Shown here in pieces: positions 22,104 through 32,977 of a stretch of DNA of 64,000 bases. The stretch covers positions 113,807,547 to 113,871,546 of the forward strand of contig CM051455.1 of NCBI GenBank assembly GCA_028274465.1, given 5' to 3'. The translations under genes and the position numbers were made by a program. The DNA comes from Plantago ovata (Eukaryota; Streptophyta; Magnoliopsida; Lamiales; Plantaginaceae). Numbering within the stretch: the first letter of the stretch is position 1; the number at the start of each line of letters is the position of its first letter. The notes beneath the pieces are model-generated. The model ran no database searches. It saw only the letters and a list, made by a program, of their open reading frames with translations, and was not told the DNA's origin.

Positions 22104-22285
22104 ATTTGTTTGTAGATGACTGATAACAACCCTCAAGCTACAAGCCCCAAACAATATAAGTGCAGAAATATGTATACGTATGTGTTTATGAGATGCTTTC
22201 CATGGGGTGCTTTAATTCTGAACTTTCATTGCGTTTCCCTGTATTGGCGACCTCGTCTTGCAGACTCGCAGTGATCGTCAGATTA

Positions 22286-23961
22286 TGTTGGTCCCTTTAA
22301 ACAACAAGAAAAGACTAGAGGGGGGGGGGGTGAATAGTCTTTTCAAACTTTCGTCGTTTAAAACTTTCTCAGCAAGTGCTTATTACTTTTCAGTAATGAG
22401 TTTGCTGATACTTAACTTTCTCAGCAAGCGCAAGATACTTTGCAGTAACTCGGTTTGCTGATACTTAAAATCAGAGAGCGGAAGTCTTTGATACAATAAG
22501 TACTTTTTCAGTAAATAAAGGTTTCAGCAAGTGATGTGAGTGATAGTGTACAGACAATATAATTTGCTGAAAACAAATTACAGTAAGTAAATCACACAAA
22601 CACTTTTATAGTGGTATCTGAGAGTGGCGTAATCTCTCAACTAATCCACTTTGTCCTTTCTAGGACTGAATCCACTAAGATATGACTGAGGTTCCTTACA
22701 ATTCCTATCTAGAGCGATTCAAACAGAAACCAAAGCACACTTGCTTCGTTTCCAACCTAATCTTGAGAACGCAACCTTGTTCTCCACCAAACTTGGTACT
22801 TTTAATCAGCAAAACTATGCTCGATTAAGTTCCCCCTGAATATCACGCCTGAAAGGGTGTATTTTCAGTTAGAGAGGTTCTGGATGAGATAACTTAATTA
22901 TAACTTATTCAGTTACAACAAGTAATCTAAGAAACACAACTTTGAATACTTTGCAGTAGACAAGTTAGATTGTTTCTGGTGTCAAGACTCGTTCTTGTTC
23001 AAAAGAAAGAAAGAACACTTAAATAATTTCTTAGTAGTGTAAACTCTACTTCTTCACAAGTAGCTTTTTCAAACTTTAAGTCTTGGAACGGATCAATGGC
23101 AGTATAGAGAGTTTGAAGGTATGTGAGTTTAAGCACAAGTGAGAGTTTGATCACGTTGTTGACACACTTCAACTCTTCGCCGGATGACCTCTATTTATAG
23201 TGTAAGTAAGGAGCCGTTTGAATTTCAAATCCTAAGGCTTTTGTTCCTTAACATGTCACTATCTTGCTTTTGTACTTTCAGCAGCGTCCTTGTTTGTCTT
23301 CTAGTCTTCATGTCCTTCGCGTGCAAGCTTTGCATTTAATGCATATTTGAATAGAATTCAAACAGTAACATTGGAGCGCAAATGCAAGTACTTTCAGCAA
23401 GAGGTCACATATGTTCCATCAGCAAGTGGTCAGTCTCAGTTTCAGCAAGCACAACCTACTCTGTCTTTCAGATTTTCACTTATGCAATGCTGTTGCTGAA
23501 GTTTCCACTTTCTGAGCAACATGTGCCTTTGTAGATACCAGTCTTCAGAAATCTTCTAGTCTTCAGATCTTTGAATTCTTCAAGTCTTCAGTTCTTCGAA
23601 ATCTTCAAGTCTTCAGATCTTCAAATTTTTCAAGATTCTGAGCGGTTCTTAATGCTTCGATAGTTTGTTTGTAAAAACAAAGTACATCATCAGCAAATGC
23701 TTCAATAGGTTATTTTCTTTTCAGAAAACAAGATACATCATAAGCTAAAGCTTCAATAAGTTATTTTCTTTTCAGAAAATAAAATACATCGTAAGCTACA
23801 TAACCAACCTATCTAGCATCTAATCTAAGTCTTCAGCAAACGTTCCTCTTTTACAATGTCCTTAAAATTCTAAATTCCTATGGACCTTAAGAGTACTAGT
23901 TACTGGACTTTCCTTAATTTAGCATGGTTAATTGCTCATCAAAATTACAAGTTTCCTAACA
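22286..23961 (-). repeat. Sirevirus 3' LTR
   Basis: A 1676-bp LTR from TGTTGGTCCC to CCTAACA, containing the CTAGAGGGGGGGG(GG)TGAATAG motif common in Sirevirus LTRs and many CAGCAA words that also fill the coding region. No second LTR copy is in the window, so divergence dating is not possible. Confidence 0.75.
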
Positions 23962-23980
23962 AATTTCCCCCTTTTTGATG
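23962..23980 (-). other. Sirevirus 3' polypurine tract
   Basis: On the minus strand an AAAAAGGGGGAAATT tract lies directly next to the LTR. It is the expected primer for plus-strand DNA synthesis. Confidence 0.75.
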
Positions 23981-24226
23981 TTAGCAATCCATGGCTAAAT
24001 TAATTGTTACCCTTTTAGAGGTTTCTGATGTTGAATAAATCAGTTGATTAATGCAAGCATACTTGAATAATTAAACAGTAAGCATAAGTAAATTGCATAA
24101 TCAAAAACCAATAAGAGTCAAAAGTTTCATTGCTGATAGTTATCTTTCAGAAGTTTACATGAAATAGCAGAGATAACTTAAACAGAATCAGCAAACAAAA
24201 ACTTTAACAAAAACTATTACAGGGAA

Positions 24227-27102
24227 TTAAGCTCTTTCAGAGGATTTTCTCAAAATCTCTCTTACACTCTTCTCAGCAAGTGCAGTAAATTCAACACAGT
24301 CCTTTTCGTAGTTTTCCAGAAGCCTACGGACTTGTAGTTGAAGAATTCTTGCATTTTTGCAGGCAGTATGATGATGCTTTTCAGCATTCATTTCCATGTA
24401 GCGAGTTACCCACAAGTGCATGCCCCAATTGCTGGCATGGAGAAGCTGTGTATCTCAAATGCTTTTTGGATGAATCTTTCTTAGCCAGAGAAGATCTTCT
24501 TCTTGATCCTTAGCAGTGAGATAGAAATACTCATAAGGAATCAATCCAAGTCTCTTCTTTGTTTTCTTTGTTACTGGGTCAGAGTAGTAAGCAATGCCAG
24601 GTGGTTTGATCAGATCTGGTTCTTGTTTATATGTCTTACCAATGACAATTCTTCTTACTGAGACCTCAAGATTCAACCATTTCCCAGCAATATTTCTTGG
24701 GAGGGATTCTTCCCTTTGCTTCCTTTGGACCTTGAGTTCAATCCATGAATGTTTCTGATTACATTCTGAGTTGTTTCATCGTTACTGGTCTTTGTGTATT
24801 CGATGCCGGAGCCAATAGCAATGCTGGCCAGCCTCTTTTCTTCCTGTCTTTGCCTTCTTCTTCTTGATTTAGCATTGTCTTGATCTCTTGCTGAAGAGTC
24901 AGACGAGAAATGCTTTGAGTGGACAGACGGAGTCAAGGTTGTTAAGGGTCTAGCTCTTATGGCTTGAGCTTTTGTCTGATTGTCATCATCTTCATCATTT
25001 TCATTCAGATTGTGATGACTTTCAGTATTGAGTTTCAGCAGCGGTTTTTCTCTTTTTGGTACTTGCTGAATTCAACTCAGATTCTGCTTGCCTTTTTAAC
25101 TTTGCTCTCTTTCAGCAAGATGTTCTAAGGGCAGTGGCTCATCAACAGCAGGAGGGGTTTGGTTTCTTTTTCTGGTACTTTTCTTTTCCCCCTTAGACAT
25201 GGATTGCAACATCAGAGTGATGTGCAGAGAATAGAACTCATTGCAATTTTCAGCAAGAGTGCTTAAGCTGTTATACTTCATGATGATTTGTTGCTGATCA
25301 GATGTCATTTTTTACAACTCATTTTGAATGCTCACCATGTTCTCTTCATGTCTTTTCTCTGTTGCGGCCCTCTCATCCATGAAAGTTTGAGCCTTCACGA
25401 AAGCGGTCTTTGCGAGCTTAAGAGCTTGACTTACATCTTCTTCATAGCTTTTGTGATAAAGACTGATGTCTTTCTGAGCTATGGTCAAAGTAGTAGTGCG
25501 TCTCAGCACTGTAGCCAATATCTTTCCAAAGTCAAGTGGGCTCTCAGCAAGCAATGCCTCATCTTTAGCTTTGCAGGCATCATGGACTTTCTTCAGTGCC
25601 AATATTCTAGGAGTAAACTCCTCAACTCTTGGGAACGGCACTAGTTGTGGTGTCAAGGAATGAACTTTCAGTTCAGAAGCAAACTGATCATCCTGTAATA
25701 GCAATTCTGCTCTTAGACCATCGTCTAAATCATTGATGTAATCAGGAGGAGGAATCTGAACAACTTTGGGGTCTCGCTTGGATTGTTCATCCTCATTTTC
25801 TGACAAGTAGTCGTCATCCTCAGATTCATCAAGTTCAGCAACTTTAGAACCTAAATCAGCAGCTTCACTTCCTTTTTGTTGAGTGGTTGCTGATGGCAAC
25901 GCTTCAGACTCAACAACTGGAGTTTCACCAGTAGTTAGTTTTAATGAGTAGTTGCTGAAGGCAACGTTTGAGACTCAATAACTGAAGTTTCGCCAGTAGT
26001 TAGTTTTAATTGAGTTTGGGACTCAATTAATGGAGTTTCGCCAGTAGTAAATGGAAGGGAGGGGACTTCCTTTGATCTTACTCCTCAAGATTGACCAATT
26101 TCTAGATCCTGCATATGCCTAGCATGGATCAAGAGACTGTTCTGGAGAGCGCGTTGGTAATCTTCATCTTGTTCATCATCATCATCAAGGTTTTCTTCAG
26201 TAACCTTGGCATCAAAAATTGGAGTTTTGCCATTTTTCAAGGCAGCCCTTTTTCTGGCATATTCTTCTTCAGTATCAGCACCTTGCACAGGCGCTTGATT
26301 TTCAGCAGCAGCATGAGAAGGTTGAGATTCTTGCTGAGGTTGTGGTTGTTCAACTTGCTGATGTTCTGGTTGAGCATTTTCAGCAGCTTTCAACTTTAAT
26401 CCTCCAGCATCAGGACTGGGACCTTGATTGTCATCATCATCGTCTTTCTTGTCCTTGGAATCTTTCCCTTCATCATCACTTGGATCAGTGGGAATGTTCT
26501 CATCTTCTTCCTCTTCATCATCATCGGTCAGAATTACTAGCTCAACGTGCTTGTATAAAGCAACACTTGTCACTTCCTCTTCCTCATTGATTTTGTGGGG
26601 ATCAGCCACCACAGGTACAAATGAACCTTTGAGCATCACAACTTGTTCAGCTGGAGAGGCACTCTTGAATTTTGCCTTCATATTCTCTCTGATTTGAGCA
26701 ATCAGATTCGAGCTCGCTGAGAATATGTCATTTCTTCAGGGAGGATGGAGTGGACAAATGTTTCGAGCTTCAGCAGAGAAGATCTCTTTTTCTCGTTTGA
26801 AAGATGAAGATGGAGATCAGAGAAGTCCATTCGCCTATATCTTTGCCAGTTGCTGACGGACTTAACAACTTGTGACAAAGTAGTCCTTTTGAAGTTCAAG
26901 TACAGTTCCTCAGAACTTACTTGATGATCTTCAGTGATGAGTACCACTTCAGTGGTCTCCTTTTGAGCCTGAAAAAGAACGTTATTTAGATCAGGATTGG
27001 TTTGGAAAATTGTTTTAGAGTTCATATCTGAAACATGAATTACCTGCTGAGAGTCAGCAAGCTCATGTTGTACAATTTCCATTCCATGAGGAGCTTGAGT
27101 AG
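24227..27102 (-). pseudogene. Sirevirus env-like gene, 3' part
   Basis: Continues the env-like gene beyond the inserted Athila-like element. In order: a third intron-like segment (27043-26969), SSEELYLNFKRTTLSQ, the acidic Asp/Glu-Lys run near 26440-26540, a Gln-rich stretch, the YLSENEDEQ block, a helical region (25300-25640), a Lys/Arg-rich block near 25150-24800 and an end near 24227. The gene is broken by a 4-bp deletion near 26715 (relative to the 54.2-kb copy), a frame change near 26085, an in-frame TAA at 25312-25314 and further shifts after 25096. I see no signal peptide or clear membrane segment, so env-like is a positional name only. Confidence 0.7.
25890..26050. repeat. Three tandem copies of a ~60-bp env-gene segment
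   Basis: GACTCAA.AACTG.AGTTTC.CCAGTAGTTAGTTTTAAT occurs three times, in near-perfect tandem from about 25905. The 54.9-kb copy has the segment once, so the expansion is specific to this element and adds to the frame breaks. Confidence 0.75.
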
Positions 27103-28357
27103 TGATGAACCGGAATTTGTCGGGTTCCGATTCAAGCAAATAAAATTTGTTATTTAGCCAAAGGCAATCCACAACTACAACGAAAACCGTAGTGTAGTAG
27201 TAGAATGACTCGAGTGTCGTTCTCTCAGGACTATAACTAGCTTTATCTGTTTAACAAGAAAATATAAAACAGCAAATAAAAAGCAATAGGGGGTTTTCAA
27301 GCAGATAATGGAGGTTGGTGATAGTATGGTCCTTCTTAACATAATGGGTCGATAATCATGCATAAATTCCTCGGTCTTGCATAGAGATCTTTGAATGAAT
27401 CCTGGGTCCTGTTGTAAGTATTAAGCACTACGAAGATAATATGGGTCTGACCTGTCAACAGCTAACGTCCTATTATGTTCCGTAATTATTCAACACTACG
27501 AAGATAATTTAGTCTGATTGGCCGACAAGTGTCCAAGTGTGCATAATGATCAATACAACATACGAGAATTTTGGTTTCCACTCATCAACGAAATAAAGCA
27601 ATGACACGGAGTATAATGCGCAATATAGCCATTAGCATGATTATCTTCCCTCGCTAAGAATTCACATACTACCACCAACGATAAATTTAGCTACTCATAG
27701 GCATGCAATCAATAGCAATCATAGAAGAAAACATATTGAAAGAATATAAAATAAGTAGATAAAAGTTGTAAGATACAAAGTTACCGAAGGTTGTCAATCT
27801 CCGGATGATTGTGGTCCTATGAGCTCCAATCTGCTATGAAAAAGTATCCCCTAAGCTATGGAACTCCCAGGACAGGCCCCGGGAAGTTCCTACCTAAAAC
27901 TATAGAGAGAGGTGAGAAAGTAGGCTTGGAAAGATATGATTTTCGGAGAGAAAACTCGCAACTATATATAGGCCCGAAAAACCTCTGGGGCGGTTCGCCC
28001 CCCAGTTTTTCGCGGAATTTCCGCGTTTTTCGACGCGGATTTGGATTTCTTCACCTTTTCGGACTCGGTTTCAGACTTCTAATGGCCTTCTAACCTCCAG
28101 ATTCGACCCCTAGACTCCAAATCCTATCCGGAAATCTTCAGATTCTCCAAATAGGCTTCTGGAACACCAATTCCTTGTAGACTTCAATATAATTGTCCGT
28201 AAATCTCCGAATTTCAACCAAAACCTGTAAAATAAAATCTAAAGGGAAACATGACACTATTCTAATAAAATGTACTAAAATATAGCTAAATTAACATAGA
28301 GGATAGCTAAAATAGGTGAAAAAGACTCGAATGAAAGTGTAAAATACACATTCATCA
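27103..28357 (-). repeat. Athila-like LTR (left copy, 3' LTR)
   Basis: Starts TGATGAACCGGAATTTGTCG and ends ACACATTCATCA; on the minus strand that is TGATGAATGTGT to GGTTCATCA. TATA (CTATATATA at 27962-27970) reads on either strand. A GGGGCG-GTT-CGCCCC hairpin (27987-28001) lies just upstream of it on the minus strand. Confidence 0.85.
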
Positions 28358-29725
28358 AACTCCCCAAACCGAACCTTTGCTTGTCCTCAAGCAACTAAGC
28401 TAGACTCTAATACAAAAAACATGCAAGACTCAAAAATGGAGTTTTATGCAAAATAAAATGAACTACTCTACTGAATCTATCAAATAGCATATGAACAAAA
28501 ACCATATAAATCAAAGCATGAATATAGGTTGAAGAATACCTCGATTGACTTATACACATCTACATAAGCACTTATGTCAAGACAAGATAGTCTCTCGTAA
28601 CATTCTCTACCTGGACCTAGTCAGTGACGACGTAATGATGCATGCTAAGATACGAATGGTTGCCCCGTGCCTATGAAGCTTTGCTAAACTGCTATTTGGC
28701 TTTATTTTTTGGAAAAACACGATTACGAAAAATGGAAAAGACTCAAACTTTGCTAAACTGCTATTTGGCTTTATTTTTTGGACCCTCCTTTGCTTTTTTG
28801 GGGTCTTCTCTTTTTTTCTTTGTTTTTTCTTTCCAGATTCTTTTTTTCTTTTTCTCTTTTTTTTTTCTTTTGGAATTTTTCTTTCTTTTTTTTTCGATTT
28901 TTTTTTTCTAGCCAGCAGTAGCATAACAAAAGGAGAAATAAAATGACTCACACGACTTCCCCAAACCTATTCGAAAGAATAGGTTGGCGTACAAAATTTA
29001 CGGAAAAGGAAAAATAAACTCACGATACGAAAATGAAAAACAGAAACAAGTCTATGATGGTGTAACCCCCTCCCCAAACCTATTCGGAAGAATAGGTTAT
29101 AAACAAAGGATCACACAACCTCACACTACCTCCTTCCTAGGCATTTAGCAATCTCCAAGCATGGTGAAGACTTGTTGCCTCTTAGGTACATAATTACTCG
29201 GGAAAACAACCATAAGACCCTAACATGCATCATCCTATTATAAAGGCCTTCGTGAACCGCAGTAGAGAAAACACCACTAAGTGATGTCGAGACTACCATA
29301 CTTAACTAAGTGCAATACATAAATGTGACAAGCCAAGCGAGAAAAACCTCAAACAAATTCATAGAGATGAAACATACGATTAATGGCATAGCTAGTTGAT
29401 CTACCCAATAAAAAAGTTCAAAAAATTCGGCAATAAACTCCATATAAAAACATGCAAAACTATCCTAGGATGAATGCAACCTAAAAAATCTAAGAAAGCA
29501 GTAAACGTGCAAATGCAAATGATAAAGCATGCGAGGTACTATACTCATCCTACCAATGCCAAGCTCCAAACTAACATCATCAGATCACTTAAATCCCATC
29601 CCCCTCATGAAATTAACGCTAGTCCCTAGCAGTAAGAAAATGAGAAAATAAGATGTGATACTAGATGTTACCCCATGGTTTAGCCTCGGTCGGCTGAGTA
29701 TGCTGTTCTTGAGTTATTGGGCCTC
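28358..29725 (-). other. Athila-like 3' internal region
   Basis: Non-coding. On the minus strand it contains three hairpins each followed by TTTGGGGAG: 29077-29098, 28964-28985 and 28377-28394, the last adjoining the LTR as the 3' polypurine tract. A long C/T tract (28780-28910) is present in all relatives. At 28678-28783 a 32-bp segment is duplicated and about 190 bp present in relatives is missing. Confidence 0.7.
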
Positions 29726-31534
29726 CTCCGGGAGTTTGATAGGGAGTCATCAGGTCTTCGGGTACGCTCGGTAGTTTCAATTATGGGACGTATAGGAGCA
29801 ACTCCTCAGTCAGTATCATCATTGCCCGTATGGCCTTCAATGTCACTACTTTCACGCACATCCTCACTAGTAGAGTTGTAGTGGCAGGCTGAAGCCTCAA
29901 GATTAGCGGCCGCTGTTATGGAATTCTCCATCCTGTAGCCCTCCAATAGGATGTGAACTGTTGAAGGGGAAAGGGCAGTGGTATCAGGACCTCCCCCTCC
30001 TACGGTTTACTCCACGAGAAGGTTTTAGTCAGCTGCTCGGATATTCAGGAGTCTTCTACCTTTTTCTCCAATTTTGTCCACATTCTCTACAGTTGATGCT
30101 CCCAATATCAATGTTATGCTCCCTTTAGAGGCAGGCAAGGGGCACCCCAACAAGGTGCTGAGTACCCATGTCATTATGTTTTGGAACCAAGCTAGTGCTT
30201 CAGAATCTTCTAGCAACTGCGAACTCAAGATCAAATCCGTCGCTGAGAGAATGTCCCGGTGCCTTCCAGTTCACTCGAACTCTGCAGTCTTCGTGATGGA
30301 GTGATGATGTAATAACGGTTTCTATCCCTTCGGTGGTGCATGAATAGGCATAGGAGTCCTTACTCCAGGTGTACTCTAGCTCCTCCTCTCGGATAATCCA
30401 CGACGTTGTTGCAAAACCCCTTGGCTCGAACGCACATCTAGCGAGATCACCTTCCTTGACATGGTTCTTCACAACAATCATACGGGAATGCTCCCTTCCC
30501 TTGGTATGGTACCCACAAACAGCTATTAGCACCTCGTATGACAAAAACAGACTCAAATATATATGCTAGTGTAAAAGCGAAAAATACGAGTGATAAAATC
30601 AACAATCAAACTCCCCAAACCGCGATGTCTAGCCTAGCTTCTTCATCATGCAACATACCAATGTAACTACTACATGCAATACATCACATCATGCTTTCAC
30701 TGGACAACCAATATCCTTGATAACAAGGCTCAATTCATACCATAACAGCGCAAAAATTCTATCAACATAAATCCTCATACTCAACAATTAAGCATTATAA
30801 TGCCAAATCCACCAACATTACATCAATAAACACAATCATATGCAAGAAATCAAAGACAAAGACATATTGCAGAACATGATATATCATCTAGCAGCAAAAT
30901 ACCCAAATCAACAATCCAAGCAAAATTGAGCATGCAATTGATAGTAAATAACATGTCTAATCACACAAACAACATACCCATGCATCAAATAAACATAATT
31001 GAAGCTCAAAATAGAAAACCCCCAAATTTGAAATTTAGGGTTCTAAGGATGATACCTCAGATCTGCAAATCTAATGAATTAGGATGAAATCTGTTTGGAT
31101 AGGATGATAGATCGTGTTATAGGCTTCGAATTAAGCTAAAGAACACTCAATTTGGTAAAGAAATGAAGAAGTTATGAAGATTTAGAAGCAAAATCGCACT
31201 TTTCGGGTTTTTTGGGAGTATGGATGAAGAAGAATGATGAAAATAAGGTTTTGGGGTTGAAATCCGCGTTTTTAAATATCTGGGCCTGTGGGGCGGTTCG
31301 CCCCACCACGGGGCGGTTCGCCCCCCCAAGTGGGGCGGTTCGCCCCGTGCTCCCCAATGCGGGGAGATGGGCCCTGATGTTAGAAAATGCGGTTTAAAAT
31401 CCCGAAACCAATTTTTTTCAAAAAACCACTCGAAAAAACTCACTCAAACAAAAGCATATACGACACAGATGCTTCACCAATCTTGACCAATGCCCCGTGC
31501 TCCCCAATGCGGGGAGACGGGCCCTGATGTCAGA
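29726..31534 (-). other. Internal region unique to the short Athila-like element
   Basis: Minus-strand frames at 30200-30556 and 30025-30234 overlap and could be remnants of one protein (with IREEELEYTWSKDSYAYSC and RVNWKAPGHSLSDGFDLEFA), but I recognise no domain. The end (31140-31390) looks promoter-like and carries three GGGGCG-GTT-CGCCCC hairpins at 31288-31306, 31310-31324 and 31332-31346. A 38-bp segment at about 31343-31380 is repeated at 31494-31531, right at the junction with the duplicated Sirevirus sequence. Confidence 0.5.
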
Positions 31535-32977
31535 ACTTACTTGATGATCTTCAGTGATGAGTACCACTTCAGTGGTCTCCTTTTGAGCCTGAAAAAGAAC
31601 GTTATTTAGATCAGGATTGGTTTAGAAAATTGTTTTAGAGTTCATATCTGAAACATGAATTACCTGCTGAGAGTCAGCAAGCTCATGTTGTACAATTTCC
31701 ATTCCATGAGGAGCTTGAGTAGTGATGAACCGGAATTTGTCGGGTTCCGATTCAAGCAAATAAAATTTGTTATTTAGCCAAAGGCAATCCACAACTACAA
31801 CGAAAACCGTAGTGTAGTAGTAGAATGACTCGAGTGTTGTTCTCTCAGGACTATAATTAGCTTTATCTGTTTAACAAGAAAATATAAAACAACAAATAAA
31901 AAGCAATAGGGGGTTTTCAAGCAGATAATGGAGGTTGGTGATAGTATGGTCCTTCTTAACATAATGGGTCGATAATCATGCATAAATTCCTCGGTCTTGC
32001 ATAGAGATCTTTGAATGAATCCTGGGTCCTGTTGTAAGTATTAAGCACTACGAAGATAATATGGGTCTGACCTGTCAACAGCTAACGTCCTATTATGTTC
32101 CGTAATTATTCAACACTACGAAGATAATTTAGTCTGATTGGCCGACAAGTGTCCAAGTGTGCATAATGATCAATACAACATACGAGAATTTTGGTTTCCA
32201 CTCATCAACGAAATAAAGCAATGACACGGAGTATAATGCGCAATATAGCCATTAGCATGATTATCTTCCCTCGCTAAGAATTCACATACTACCACCAACG
32301 ATAAATTTAGCTACTCATAGGCATGCAATCAATAGCAATCATAGAAGAAAACATATTGAAAGAATATAAAATAAGTAGATAAAAGTTGTAAGATACAAAG
32401 TTACCGAAGGTTGTCAATCTCCGGATGATTGTGGTCCTATGAGCTCCAATCTGCTATGAAAAAGTATCCCCTAAGCTATGGAACTCCCAGGACAGGCCCC
32501 GGGAAGTTCCTACCTAAAACTATAGAGAGAGGTGAGAAAGTAGGCTTGGAAAGATATGATTTTCGGAGAGAAAACTCGCAACTATATATAGGCCCGAAAA
32601 ACCTCTGGGGCGGTTCGCCCCCCAGTTTTTCGCGGAATTTCCGCGTTTTTCGACGCGGATTTGGATTTCTTCACCTTTTTGGACTCGGTTTCAGACTTCT
32701 AATGGCCTTCTAACCTCCAGATTCGACCCCTAGACTCCAAATCCTATCCGGAAACCTTCAGATACTCCAAATAGGCTTCTGGAACACCAATTCCTTGTAG
32801 ACTTCAATATAATTGCCCGTAAATCTCCGAATTTCAACCAAAACCTGTAAAATAAAATCTAAAGGGAAACGTGACACTATTCTAATAAAATGTACTAAAA
32901 TATAGCTAAATTAACATAGAGGATAGCTAAAATAGGTGAAAAAGACTCGAATGAAAGTGTAAAATACACATTCATCA
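31535..32977 (-). repeat. Second copy of Sirevirus flank plus LTR
   Basis: Repeats 26915-28357 at a constant offset of 4620 bp with only a handful of substitutions (for example near 27217/31837 and 27236/31856). The first 188 bp are Sirevirus env sequence, the remaining 1255 bp are the LTR (31723-32977). The near-identity dates the event as recent. Confidence 0.9.

Larger units (their letters stand above)
19291..22285 (+). mobile_element. Angela-like copia element, 5' LTR and leader only
   Basis: The left edge TGATAGTGTATATGTCCTAG resembles the conserved start of Angela-type copia LTRs (ATATG.CCTAGAG). The LTR runs about 19291-21330 and the leader to 22285, where a Sirevirus LTR interrupts it. 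From 19853 on it is about 90 percent or more identical to the copy at 57684-60392. Compared with that copy, about 60 bp covering the LTR 3' end and the tRNA-Met primer-binding site are deleted near 21325, so this copy could not prime minus-strand DNA. No gag or pol remains on this side. Confidence 0.8.

Noticed and set aside
26115..26697. Ser-rich and His-rich plus-strand frames opposite the env-like gene
   Set aside because: They are antisense shadows of the Asp/Glu-rich coding run on the minus strand.
28642..28911. Phe-rich membrane protein
   Set aside because: Translation of the C/T tract conserved in non-coding Athila 3' regions (also 40.9, 48.4 and 56.8 kb).
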